Assembly (NCBI GenBank): GCA_002081555.1
Contig: KV921205.1
Span: 1 to 43,002, forward strand
DNA length: 43,002 nucleotides
Direction: 5' to 3'
DNA from: Protostelium mycophagum
Taxonomy: Eukaryota > Evosea > Variosea > Protosteliida > Protosteliaceae
How positions within the stretch are numbered: the first letter of the stretch is position 1; each line of letters starts with the position of its first letter. Position numbers and translations under genes: made by a program. This document shows positions 30,128-41,900 of the stretch, one piece after another. Under the pieces are notes generated by a model. The model did no database searches. It saw nothing but the letters and a program-made list of their open reading frames with translations, and was not told the DNA's origin.

Positions 30128-33100
30128 ATGGACCCCCAGAGGATCGCTCATCTTCTTTCCAAAGGTCTCTCCAATAACAATGAGGAGAGAGTAAGATCAG
30201 AACGCGAGCTTGCAGAGGTGACACTCATTCCATGGACAATGGAACTGATCAGTACAGTCGAGCAAGCAACCTGGTTATGTTGTGGCTCTCATTCAGATCG
30301 CTGGGAGCAATGAAGTCCCTTTAGAGGTCAGATTGGTTGCTGCCATCACCTTCAAGAGACACACTCAGAACCAATGGGTCCCTGAGAAGGATGATCGAGT
30401 CAAAGAGGTGCGATTCATGTCATTCAATTCACCATCCATTTTCTCAAATTTATCAGGAAATCGTAGAGGTACACCAACCTGGAGATTATACAAATGACGC
30501 AGATCGCACCTTTGTCAGAACTCACCTGGTCGATGCCCTGACCTACTCCCCACCAAAGTTACAATCACAACTGGGTATGGCCTTCAGAGTAAGTCAAAAC
30601 TCAATTGATAAAAAGAGGATACTGAAAAAAACAGAACATCGCACGTTTAGAGTGGCCCAATGCCTGGCCAGAGCTGATGCCACAGGTACCTCCTTTTCTA
30701 TCATTCCATCTGAAACTCTCAGATCATGAGCTACATCACTTCTAAAGACATGACCAAAACACATGGTGCTCTCTTAGCCATCCGTCTCATGGTCAGAAAC
30801 TTCGAGTACATCAACTTACCAAAGAAGAGAGTACCCCTGGAGAACCTCGTCGAGGTCAGTCTCGTTGCCCACCAATTTGTTCTTTTGTAGATCATTCACC
30901 ATATCATGGACGTCTTTACTTCTAAGAAAATCTCGGCTTTGTTTTGAAACGCTGGTGCCCTGCAGGCACAAAAGTGTATAGAGATAGAATCTTTCTGCTG
31001 ATCATGAGAAATAATGAGATGAAACTGATCACAACAGAACGTGTATCCCGTTCTGCTGCTGTTGCTGCAAAGTCTTTCTGACGTAAAGACGGAAGGTGCC
31101 GGTCAAATGATTCTTCTGATCACCAAGTGTTTCTGGTCCTCATCCAACGTAAGCTCAAAGCCCACCAATTTCCTCTGAAATTTCGCAGTTCGGCCTGCCC
31201 AAATATTTGGCCCAAGAAACAGTTATGGTCCAGTGGATGACACAACTATTGAAACAGTTGGAGGACGCTGTTCCACCAGGAGAGCCTGCAGATCCAGATC
31301 TAAAGAAAGACTTTGTCTGGTGGAAGATCAAGAGATGGGTCTCCAAGACATTTGACAGAATGTTCAACAGGTGAAATTTCACCGTGTTTTTGTATATGGA
31401 GTTGTAGATGTGGACTTAGCTTTTAGGTATGGAGAGAAGGATAGGATGAAGACTGCCGAATCAAAGGCCTTCTCTAAGCAATTCCTCAAACTGTACGCAC
31501 CCAAGCTTCTCGAAGTATCCCTCAGAATGCTTTTCGCCATGAAAGACGGAGCTTACCTCCCCTCAAGGTATACACCGTTGTAGATTGTCATTTCGCGCTG
31601 AAAGTCTGATTTCAAAAATTAAAAATCTCCAGGATCATTCACTCTTGCCTTTCTTTTGTGAACCACGCCGTCCGCAACAAGAACATGTATCCTCGTCTGA
31701 AACCCCAAGCCGACCAACTTTTCCGGGAAATTTTGTTTCCACTCTTGTGCTTCAGCGAAGCCGATATGGAAATGTGGCGCGATGACCCCGAAGAATACCT
31801 CAGAAAGGAGTATAGTGAGGATTTTTCGCTGAAAAGTCGTGATGCTGATGCCGTTGTAGATGTCTTTGAGGAATTTTACACCCCCAAATCTGCGGCTTCA
31901 CTCATCGTGATTGACTTGGGCAGAAACAGAGGGAAGAACCATCTCAACTCTATGATGACATTTGTCGGACAGGCCATGATGAGATACTTGACCGTGAGTT
32001 TTCTTCGAAATTTCGGGAAATTTCGTTGAACATTCTAGGCACCTGAGGGACAGAAGAAACCACAGGAGAAGGATGGAGCTATGGCTGTCATTGCGGAGCT
32101 GGAAGACAAGCTCCGTGTTGTCCCCGAGTACGCTCAGCAGGTATACAACATCGTGATCGTGGCAGCAAATAAGACAGTCAACGTGCAATATATGATGCCG
32201 TCTACAGAGATGTAGTTGGTCAAAAAGACAGATTTTTGGTGCGATAATATAATATTGATCTTTTCAGTTGGAGGGACTTCTCGTCCAGCATATTTACCCA
32301 GAATTTTCCAGCCCCCACCCATGGCTTCGCGCCAGGGTGAGTCTCGTTGTAGATTTCGAATTTTCACTGAATTTTCCAGGCTTGTTTTGTCTTTGGATCT
32401 TTCTACCGTCTGCAGTGGGCCAACGAAGAGAACTACAAGGCGGGATTACGCCTCGTCTTGAAGTGCGTTGTAGATCCCGAACTCCCTGTTAGAGTTAGGG
32501 CAGTGATGGCACTACAACACCTCATCGCAAACCCCCTCTCCACAGAAGAAATTAGAAAGATTCTGCCACAGTTGATTGAAGGTGATTTTTCGTCGAAATT
32601 TCGGTGATTTTATTTCAGTTGAAATCAAGATATCATCGTGATGAATGTCTGATATCATAGCCCTTCACATAAAATGACTTGTACTTAAATGTCACAGCCA
32701 TCTTCAAGATCATGAACGAGATCGACAATGATGAGTTGGTGCTCTCTTTGAAATTGATCATCGAACATTTTTCAGAGGAGATGGGACCTTACTCCGTCGG
32801 ATTGTGTACCAGACTGGTAAGACACACAATATTTTGCCACTCTTTGTGGCAGAGCCACACCAAAATCGGCTTGTGAGAGGTCTGATTTTGCCCATATCGC
32901 AGCTTTGCTGCGGAAAATGATTACATCTAGATATCTCAGACATGTTCGGTCTGCACTTGTGCTGACGTCATCAGTCCCAAGTATTCATGAAGATCTGCGA
33001 CAATGATGAGGAGAATGAGGAGTCAGACATGGCTGCTATTGAAACCTTGAATGCCATACAGACCATCCTCAGAGCTATACAAGACAGACCAGAGCTCTAT

Positions 33101-34675
33101 CCACCCATCGAAGAGGTGAGATTTCGTCGAAAATTCATCGAAATTCCACGGACATTTCAACTGACTCGGGCTAGTTGTTGATGCCAGTGATGAGATACAC
33201 CATGTCACCCGACGCCTCAGGTAATTTTTCCCGCCAAAACTGAGTTTTAAAATTCGAATAGATTTCTTCGAGGAGGGAGCCAAGCTCATCACCTACATTA
33301 CGTACTTTTCCAACAGCATTTCCCCCGCCATGTGGTCCTTATTCCCCACGATGCACGAGAGATTCATGGAATGCTCCGATTTTATCCAAGACCTTCTCAA
33401 CCCCTTCGATAACTACATCTCCAAGTGAGTTTTCTCCCAGTTTTCATGGAAATTTCATCGAAATATGTGTTTTTCCGAGAAATTGCTGAGCGTTGTAGAT
33501 CGACAGAAATTTTCTTGACTGGAGGACCTTACTTACAGTTGGTGTCTGAGATGTACAAAAAGATTCTTCTTAACGAGAACGAAGCCGAAAGCAACTGCAT
33601 CGACGCATGCAAGTTGATCGAGGTCAGTATCCGTGATATCCCCGACGGTCACGTGACTTTGTACAGGTGGTTCTGCTGAACTGCAGGGGAAGAGTGGACC
33701 AATACATTGAGCCCTACATCCAAATCGCCCTCGCGAGATTACCCAAGGCATCAAGGGAGAATTTGAAGTGTCTTCTTATCGGAGTGGTTAGTTTTACTCT
33801 TTTTTGGCGAAATCGACAATCTACATCGTTGTAGATACAGCATACTTATAAAAATAGGTTGTGAACAGTCTGTATTACAACCCCACCTTGACACTGGAAA
33901 TTTTGGCGCGCAACAACTGGACCGAACAGTTCTTCAGCGTGTGGTTCCAGCACGTCACAAAGCTTCCCAGAATATTTGACAAGAAGCTGACCATTTTGAC
34001 ACTCCTTACGCTCGTCAATTTACCCGAGAATGTCTGCCCTCCCATCATCCGTGGAGGATTCGCACAGATCATCGAGACCATGATCACCACTTGTCACGAC
34101 CTCGTCCGCCACAAGCAATGTGAGTTTCATTCCGATAAAACCCTTCACTATCATCTACAACGCACCGGATCAAAAAACGCGAAATGATGACGATAATTCA
34201 GTTATGGAGGAGGATGCAATTGATGAGGACGACGAAGATGATTTCGATGACATTAATGATGAGCTGGAGGAGACTGAAGGAGACATCAACGCCGGCCTTG
34301 ATGACAATGATAATGAAGGCGAGATGGTCAGTCCAATCATGATCTCAGGACCACAACTCACATTAACAGTTTGATGATGTCAAAGAGGTCGATCTTGACG
34401 ACGATTTTGATGCTTGGGATGATGACTTCTTCGATGAGGTGATTTTTCAAGAATCTTTTCGAGAAATTTCTGAACATTTTCAGGAGGACGATTGCACCAC
34501 CCCCCTCGACCACATCGATGAGGTGAAGGTTCTATTAGAATACGTCGCTAGCCTTCAGAACACACAACCAGCCATCTACAACTCGGTTGTGGGCAACCAG
34601 AACTTGAACCACAGACTCAACGAGTTGGGACAAGGAAAGTGCACTTGTGAGGCGCAGCCATCAGATAAATAAAGA
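30128..34675 (+). CDS. Importin-7/8 family karyopherin beta (nuclear import receptor)
   Basis: About 20 exons beginning MDPQRIAHLLSKGLSNNNEE and ending after the acidic tail at the TAA about 34672. The N-terminus has HEAT-repeat features of the Ran-binding domain (ERELAE; VRLVAAITFKRHTQNQW). Family-specific matches to importin-7/8 (yeast Sxm1/Nmd5): WWKIKRW-like VWWKIKRWVSKTFDRMFNRY, the segment IFREILFPLLCFSEADMEMW, DPEEYLRKEY then DVFEEFYTPKSAA, RACFVFGSFYRLQWANEENY, and YYNPTLTLEIL. An acidic loop (EDAIDEDDEDDFDD, DDDFDAWDDDFFDE) precedes the C-terminal helices QNLNHRLNELGQG, as in importin-7. These receptors carry ribosomal proteins, histones and signalling proteins through nuclear pores and release them on RanGTP binding. 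The gene looks complete. Confidence 0.92.
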
Positions 34676-35080
34676 GGAGACCTTTTCTTTGATCAATGTT
34701 ATTTGCCAGCATGTGATCATCAGTGGGTTGCTCGCACCAGCAAGGTCTTCAGAAACAGAAATTGCAGGCAGAGTTGTTCGCCGTGACAAGAGGTGAAGAT
34801 AATGATGTTAAAAAAATCTCATAAATTTTTGATTTTTGTGTTGCCTCATCTCCTTCAGTGGCTGGATTTTTCACACTCGATCGAATTATTCCCACCATCA
34901 AGGAAAAATGAATTTAAGCATTCTGCAAGGGGAAACATCTGCATACAGCTAATGCTTGCCATTATCGTTATTGTTTACGACATTCGTTGTGAATGTACAC
35001 TCCAAAAAATGAATAAAAGATGATTACAAAGTAATTCGTCGTCCGTTTTATGTGAATAAATATCCTGTCTCACATATATT
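34676..35080. other. Tail-to-tail intergenic region
   Basis: Between the importin stop and the stop of the GRAM-domain gene. A 76-codon plus-strand frame at 34793-35023 has no support. AATAAA-type signals occur at 34669 and 35011. No gene seen. Confidence 0.5.
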
Positions 35081-36064
35081 TTACATAGTGGAGTAGGATT
35101 GGGCGGTTTGGTTCATCATGGGTGCGGCCTGGCCAGCAAGAGTACCGGTGGGGAGCTTGATGTGTTGGTCAGCGGGGTTCAAGCTGGTGGTGGTGTTGAC
35201 GTATTGGTCAGTTCCCTGAAGTCCAGCTTGGTTGTAAGACTGCACGAGTCCAGAGGTGGTGTAGTTACCGTTGGAAAGCTCTCTGGCGTCAGCGGGGTAA
35301 GAGGATTGGCTTCCGTAACCTTGGTTCTGGAGCATGGGCTGGTTCTGGTATTGGTGTCCAGAGGAGATACCGGCAGAGCCGAGGGTCATTTGGGTCTGCT
35401 GGGGGGCGGCGATGCCGCGGCTTGTCTGCCAGCTGTGGTTCAAGAGGTTAAAGACAGACTCTGTGTTCTTCTTGAATCCAAAGAACTGGTGGTTGACGTT
35501 GTCTCTGGTGACGATTTGGAGGGCATTGGGTCTCTGAGAGAGGGCGGTGAGGGGAGTTAAGACAACGGCGGAGCCGGTGGTTCCCTTGACTCTTTGTGCG
35601 AGTCCAATGTGCTGGATGTTAGCGAAGGGGATGGCGACCTTGATGGCGCGGTTGAGCTTGTCGGTGTAGCTAGAGTAGCAGAGGTGGTTCTGAGAGACAA
35701 AGAGGAATCCACCGACGTATCCTTGGGTTCCGTTGACAACCTTGGCGGGGAATTCGCCAAAGAGAGGCTCTGGGATCTGGTACAAAGACCATCTGGTGGC
35801 GGTGTCGGTTCCAAATCCGACTCTCTCGCCGACTCTGTGGACGATGTTCTCTACTTTTCCGAGGAATCCACCGGTGTGCTTGGTGGGTGTCTCTGTCTGG
35901 ATGACGGTAGATCCTCCAGGGTTAGAAGAGACATTGGACTTGGGGAGGTTGTGCAGCATGGGGACGGGGGCGGGCTCTGTGGCGCGGTAGGCATTTTGGT
36001 ACTCTTGGTTGGCATCGAACCAAGTGTAAGAGGCGGGCTGGTTGGGGAGGGCAACGGTCTGCAT
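35081..36064 (-). CDS. GRAM-domain protein with Gln/Asn/Ser-rich tail
   Basis: Single exon of 327 codons from the ATG at 36064. Residues about 70-195 form a GRAM domain, a PH-like lipid-binding fold: VGFGTDTATRWSLYQIPEP, then GYVGGFLFVSQNHLCYSSY, the IPFANIQHIG strand-turn, and ALQIVTRDNVNHQFFGFKK. The layout resembles the plant GER5/GEM-like proteins. The C-terminal 110 residues are low-complexity, rich in Gln, Asn, Ser, Gly and Tyr. GRAM domains usually target phosphoinositides or phosphatidylserine on membranes. Codon use is strongly GC-ending, which suggests high expression. The frame is open for about ten codons upstream (NINLIDPSE) to a possible acceptor near 36100, so a spliced upstream start cannot be excluded. 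Confidence 0.88.
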   Translation of the reverse strand: MQTVALPNQPASYTWFDANQEYQNAYRATEPAPVPMLHNLPKSNVSSNPGGSTVIQTETPTKHTGGFLGKVENIVHRVGERVGFGTDTATRWSLYQIPEPLFGEFPAKVVNGTQGYVGGFLFVSQNHLCYSSYTDKLNRAIKVAIPFANIQHIGLAQRVKGTTGSAVVLTPLTALSQRPNALQIVTRDNVNHQFFGFKKNTESVFNLLNHSWQTSRGIAAPQQTQMTLGSAGISSGHQYQNQPMLQNQGYGSQSSYPADARELSNGNYTTSGLVQSYNQAGLQGTDQYVNTTTSLNPADQHIKLPTGTLAGQAAPMMNQTAQSYSTM

Positions 36065-36521
36065 TTCGCTGGGATCGATCAGATTGATGTTTTTAGAAGC
36101 TATTGAAAACGTGAAGTGATGATTTTTGAGAGTATTAGTGTTTTGTCTGTTGGAGATCGATTTGCTTCATCTGCATTGAAAGACATAAACTCAAGGATGT
36201 TTGAAATCTCACTTAAGTGGGTTGGTTGGCGTGTGGCTGTGTGTTGTTGGAAAAGTGCTGTTTGTGTCGCTGTCGTTTTTAAATTACGAGTTTTCTCTCA
36301 GCTTTCCACCGCTTTCCTTGACGATTCTTTCTATGGTCGACAATTAATTATGATATCCACTATCTCATATGCATTGCGCTGAAAATTGGGTGACTTTGTC
36401 GACATTTACTCAAACTGCAGCGAAAAACCACATGGAGGAGGATTTACGCACACTACTTCCTGATCGGTGAAGAAGCGACGTGGATTTGAGATGGCGATTG
36501 TGATGTTCACAGTTAAGAGTA
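36065..36521. promoter_or_regulatory. Divergent upstream region
   Basis: Lies between the GRAM-domain gene (minus) and the metallophosphoesterase gene (plus). TGTCGACA at 36397-36404. An in-frame upstream ATG exon for the GRAM gene may exist near 36180 but no splice was found. Nothing else supported. Confidence 0.4.
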
Positions 36522-37818
36522 ATGAAGAAGGGAGGTGCGCTGGGATCACTTTTGAGACGTGATCGTGTGACAGCATGGGAGGCATTTTGTGCCGCGCCAC
36601 TGCAGTTCTTGTGTCAATTCATTTTCGATTGTCTTGTGCCAAAGATCCACGACAAATGCAACAAAGATAAGATCCGAGTGGTGTGTCTGTCGGATACACA
36701 CAATACGACATCATCTTTTGTGCCAGACGGCGATATCTTGATTCACTGTGGTATGTAGTTCTCGAGCAGGAATTTTGTGGTGCTAAGTTCTTGTCAGGCG
36801 ATCTCACGCAAAGTGGATCAAAGGAGGAGATAGAACCAACACTAAAATGGTTGAGAGAGTTACCACACAAACAAAGGGTTGTAATTGCCGGTAATCACGA
36901 CAGAATTCTGTCTGAGACACCGAATGAGCTTGAGTGGGGCGACATCCGATATGTGGAGGAAGAATTGATTCAGGTGAGATCCTCAGACTGAAGTTGAACG
37001 AAAGCGTTTAGACATAGCACACGAGAATATTATAGACCAAAATAATTGTTGTGAAAAGCTGTGCATGAATGCACCAAGATTGATCATGATAGGTTCCTGT
37101 GAGAGATAGAATGATCACAGTATGGGGGAGTCCTTGGACGCCGAGACATGGAAATTTCGTATTCCAATACGACCACATCTCACCTGACGGGGGAGAGGGT
37201 CGGTGGTCGACAATGCCATCTGATGTCGACATTGTAATCACTCATGGACCTCCCAGACATCACCTAGATTCTGTGCCTCGTGGAAGGAGATCAGGTAAGA
37301 AATGTCGACAACAACATTTCCGTGCTTTAATTGGTGTCGACATTTCGAAGATGGCGTGTACAGTCTATTTTTTTCAGAATATTTGTCTGTATCTGCTGAC
37401 ATCTTCAGGTTGTCGTGGCCTTTTGAGGGCTCTTTGGAGGGTGAGGCCAAGACTACATGTCTTTGGACACATACACGCGGGCAGAGGTCACAAAAATGTA
37501 TTTATATTTTATATTTATATTTATTCATATTTTTTACCATTTATCAATTTTTTAAGTCTTATTTCGACCAAACAGTAGAGAAAGTCTCAAAAAATTAATT
37601 TTTGTCAGCTGAACTGGAGCACCGAACAGCTATTTTTAGAAGACTTTTTGGCGGGAAAAAAAGGCATTCTCCACCTCCCCCACTTTCTACTACTCTGCCT
37701 CCGAGCGAGGATTTATGGTAGCCTACCGTGCGAAACCACGTTAGTTAACGCGGCCGTGGAGCAAGGTTACGATCCCAGGACAAAGACAATAGAAGATGCC
37801 ATAGTAGTGGAGATCTAA
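36522..37818 (+). CDS. Metallophosphoesterase of the MPPED/239FB type
   Basis: Starts MKKGGALGSLLRRDRVTAWE. Exons at about 36522-36751, 36799-36973, 37093-37292, 37410-37493 and about 37695-37818. All calcineurin-like phosphoesterase motifs are present in order: CLSDTHN, HCGDLTQSG (formed across a splice), AGNHD, DIVITHGPP and HVFGHIHAGRG, providing the dimetal-binding Asp, His and Asn. The family-typical end LVNAAVEQGYDP follows. The closest relatives are MPPED1/2-type enzymes and bacterial homologues that hydrolyse phosphodiesters; the physiological substrate is unknown. The N-terminal 35 residues contain a moderately hydrophobic stretch (FCAAPLQFLCQFIFDCLV) that might be a membrane-associated helix. 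The fourth intron carries two TGTCGACA sites. Confidence 0.9.
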
Positions 37819-37858
37819 CCCAAAATTCACAAACAAATAAAACAACAAGTACAACCCT

Positions 37859-38635
37859 TTATTTCCGCTTTGCGGCCTCGCGCTTCGCTGCAGCTAACTT
37901 TTTAAACTTCTCCTCTGCAAAGAGGTCAATATTTGTATTCTCGATGTGACCGAATTTTGTGGCGATGTGATGACGCACATGTTTTTTCATCCAGACCCTT
38001 GTCAATTTTCTTACAGATCATCAGAAATGCAAATTTGTTTAATGTCTCACAGAGATGACTTTGTCTCAACTGTTCACAGATGGAATTTTTACAAGATTTG
38101 TCTTTGGATAACATAATTTCTTTTGAGTAGAGTATAGAGATATTACCGAGTCTCTTGGTGTATTCGTCCAGGAGGACAGCTGTATGTTCCAACTCTGCAA
38201 GATTATCTGCAATCTGTTCCACTTTATTCAGATAGGGTTCCAATTCAGTCTCTGTTTTTTCAATTAATTCGTTGAGCGATCATGGTCTCTAATATCGATG
38301 ATTTTGCCAAAGATAAAAGTTGTTTGACGTCATCTCACGTTTCTTCTTGTAATCTTCCATAAACAAATTCATATTGTTCACGACTTGCGTCATCTCTAAA
38401 TATTTGTCTTTTGATGCTTCGTTCATGGCTTCAAGCAGATTCAAGTCCTCATTAGTCACTAAACCTATCAGATCCGTTCCATATTTCATTCCTGACCATC
38501 GAATTCCCCTTTGACATAAGTGGAAAGGTTCGCAAACATCGACCTCGTCGCTTTAACAAGTGGCTCTTGTGGATCATTTCCTTCTGGATTTATCTTCAAG
38601 GTCGCAGGGGATGCTGGGGAGATTGTCGATGTCAT
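37859..38635 (-). CDS. BLOC1S2: BLOC-1 complex subunit 2
   Basis: Four exons read from the ATG at 38635: about 38635-38488, 38474-38341, 38275-38144 and 37917-37859. They encode ATRSMFANLSTYVKGEF, then EDLNLLEAMNEASKDKYLEM, then LEPYLNKVEQIADNLAELEH and LLDEYTKRL, and a short last exon EEKFKKLAAAKREAAKRK. The order and spacing match human BLOC1S2: membrane-side helix, central MKD-like helix, long C-terminal coiled coil ending in KKLEAKYKKLEKR. The subunit belongs to BLOC-1 and also to BORC, which sort cargo to and position lysosome-related organelles. Length about 155 residues, normal for the family. The third intron is long (about 225 bases). Confidence 0.88.
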
Positions 38636-38911
38636 GTTGATTATGGTGTTTAAATTTTCACGTCCGGTTTGTTGTAGTTCGATTTTGTGGTTTTGTTTGT
38701 ATGGAAATAAAACCACAAAATAGATCTTCACACCAAGAAGGATCCAGCATAATGGATCAGAGATCATCTAAGACAGCCCTCCGCTGTCTCGCGAAGGCGA
38801 TTTACACTGAAACATGTGACTGAACTAATACGTAGAAATAAAATGAAATAGAAGAGTCCGAATGTCCAAAAATTTGTATTGTCTCTGCAGTTTTGTTCCT
38901 TCAAAATTCGA
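38636..38911. other. Short intergenic region
   Basis: Spacer between BLOC1S2 and the stop of the triple-SPRY gene. No feature seen beyond AATAAAA at 38836-38842 on the plus strand. Confidence 0.4.
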
Positions 38912-41900
38912 TCAATCAGAGTTGTACCAATCCTCTTCTATTTCCACAGGCTCAAATTCAGAATTAATGATTTCCATCACCGTGTTGGGCGACATGTCGA
39001 CCTGATGCTTCAGTCTCATAGGAATTATAGCAATAAAAGGAGTGAAAAATCTCACGCAAGGATAAACCTCGCCCTCGAAAAGCGTCTTGTTTGAAGTGAT
39101 CGTCCCTTGCAGTTCGTCGTTATGATAATATGACACCTAATAATATTATTTTCAATCTACAACGAGCCAATCTACACACCTGACTGTTGTTGAAATCCAC
39201 GTGCAGTCTTATGATATCGTTATTGGATATGGGATTCACATTGTCCACGATTTTCTCGCCGTACATTTGCAGTTGCCTCAGATTGTTTTGAAAAAAATAA
39301 CTTGAATTGATTCCACAACTCTGCTCACCTGAAAATTTTCAGAAATTTCCTTCGAATTTCTCATGAAATTTCGGCGAGATTTCGTGGCACGTACCGAGCG
39401 TCTTAGATCCGTTCAACATGAAAGAGGAATCCGCGACCCCCACCCCAAGCCATGCCCCCGTCATCAGAATTTTCACTGAAAAGTTTGCGGATCTTCTAGT
39501 GAAAGGTTCTTCTGTCATGATGGCTGGGTTATTGCCTCTGTTTGTAGTTCTCATGGCAACCGTTGAGTTATTTGACACATTTATACTTGGTGCTTTTTTT
39601 CGTGGATTTTCACTCCACTTCCACATCCCTCCCAATAATTATTTTTAAAAATTAAAATTCAATATAAATGCAAAAAATATTTCTCCAGATATGTTGGAAA
39701 ATTCGCAGAAAATTACCTGGAGGAGGTTTATTCAGATACTTTCGGGCCGTCTCTTCGTGTTCTCTGTGGTCTAGAAGGTCTATCATGTATTTTAATGAAA
39801 AGTTGTTTTGGTATATTGCCTCGTCTCCATCGAGGTTTTTGTTTTTGATTTTGAAATTCCAAGAAGGAAAGATCTATTCGTTGTAAATGGACGTTGTTAC
39901 ACTCATCGGAGAGCTTGTGACAATTGTAGATGAGCGGAAATTTACCGTCGGAGAATTGATGAGGTGTACTGACGAGTCAGAAGACAAATTGACACAGGGA
40001 TATATGTCTTCTTTTAAATGAAATTGTGTGCATCTCATGTGCCCCTAAAGCCTTCATTCACTTTTCAATGTTGGATTTCGCAGATGTCAGGAATATGTAG
40101 AGTGAATACTTTGCTTTTGAAACTTGAATTTTCGGTGATGAGTACTCACTCTGTACACCGAATTGACGAAGTAAAATATTCTGTTGCCATGGAAGTCGAC
40201 ATAAATGTCGACAATATCATGCTCCCTTAGTGGTGGTAGGTTCTCGATGGGGTCCTCTCCAGCCATTTGAATCCTGAAAAATGAGCTTTGGATTTTTATT
40301 ATTATTTTTATTATTATTATTCTTTTTTTTTAATATTATTGTTATTTTTTTTAATATTATTTTTAACATTATTTTTAGACACACAGCTTTGGTCTTTCAC
40401 AAAAAAAATGCCAAAATCACATATAATCGATAATAATAAAAATTATAAAAATTATTTTTATCGGAAAAAGATATAATTTTTATTCTTTTGTGAATTATTT
40501 GCAAAGATGCGACTGAAAGACATGAATATTGTACAGTTTGAGACTCACTTTGTACACTTATTCGCTTGGTGGAAATATGCGCAGTTTATAATCCCTCTCT
40601 GGGATCCCAAAGTCTTATAGTCTGAAACCACAAACCCCTCCTCACAAACCCCCACCCCGATCCATTGACCTGCAGACTTACGTAAGAAGACACATGGCAC
40701 ACAAAAAATCAGTGTCATTTTGACACATCACGGTAAGAAGACGGTAAGATCGCGTTAATTACCGATGGATGCGATCCGCAGTTGAAAATGTGGTTTGGCT
40801 CTTGTCAAAGGTTGCTGTGCCATTACTGCCGGATTTTTCGTGTCTATTAATCTGCAAAGAATCAAAATTTCCAGAGTGAAAATATTTTGATAAAAAATTC
40901 ACACAAAAACAAAAAAAATTTGCAATCACCCTGGGAGTCTGTTTGCAAAGACATATTGTCTATCTGGGGAAGTATTTCCGGAGACGACTATGGCATCCGC
41001 CTTCTTCTGCTGGTGCCACGCCCAGTGCCAGCACATACTTAAAGGTCTCACCATACGAATGGTTCTGTGGAGCTGCAACACCGTCAGAAACATTCGTTTA
41101 TCGGTGGCTTAGGTAAATGTGCAGAGATCGTATATCTACACCGATGTAGAGCTATACGACATATCCCATAAAAAATAAATTGTCACATTGGTCATCTACA
41201 ACGAACCTCTTCTGTTGGGATGTCTAAAAGTGTCACGCCTGATCCATGTGACAAATTTACGGTAGGATAAAGTGCCCCCTCTTGTACATCCTCGCTGTAC
41301 ACCCATCCTGTCTCTTTTCAATGAAATTTCGAGGAGATTTCGGTCAAACCTTGGAAGAGGTTATTTTTGAAAAAATATACGTATTTCGATGGGAAATGTA
41401 CACGGACGGTCACTATGTCTCCGGGTCTCAAACTCTCCGCCTCTGTCGAAGGATATCCCACCATTTGTATCTGCGAAGTTCTCATTTGTGGTGAGTCATT
41501 TTCAATCATGGATTGATATGTGCTTTCCAGGTTATGCTGTGCCTCTTCGACTTGGAAGAGACATCATCACCAGAAGATATGTTAATTGTAGTAATCACCT
41601 TGTGTATGTCTTTGGATTGGTTAAAGTAACCAATATTAAGTCCTTTTGATTGTGTTCCTAGTGTCTTTGCACTCGTCAAAGGAAATTCATGATCAGCCAC
41701 ACCTCGCGTCATTTAGACATGATTGGTCGATGTGTCAGACTGACACATGATTAGTCACCTATCCCCATCCATTTTCCAATGGTGTCTATTCTGATGGCAA
41801 AAGAGCAGTTTGTTGTCTTTAATGAATTTGTTGTTTGTACAGATGGATTCTGTCCTTGGTGAGAGACTCTCCAAGCCTTCGAACGAATCCCTGTAGTTGA

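Noticed and set aside
30880-30960. A possible importin exon after TTTTGTAG at 30888
   Set aside because: Its frame meets a stop at 30943, whereas joining 30854 directly to 31037 gives ENLVE-NVYPVLLLLLQ, which fits the family.
35099-36106. Long plus-strand open frames of 153 and 170 codons
   Set aside because: Antisense to the GRAM-domain gene, whose GC-ending codons leave the reverse frames open.
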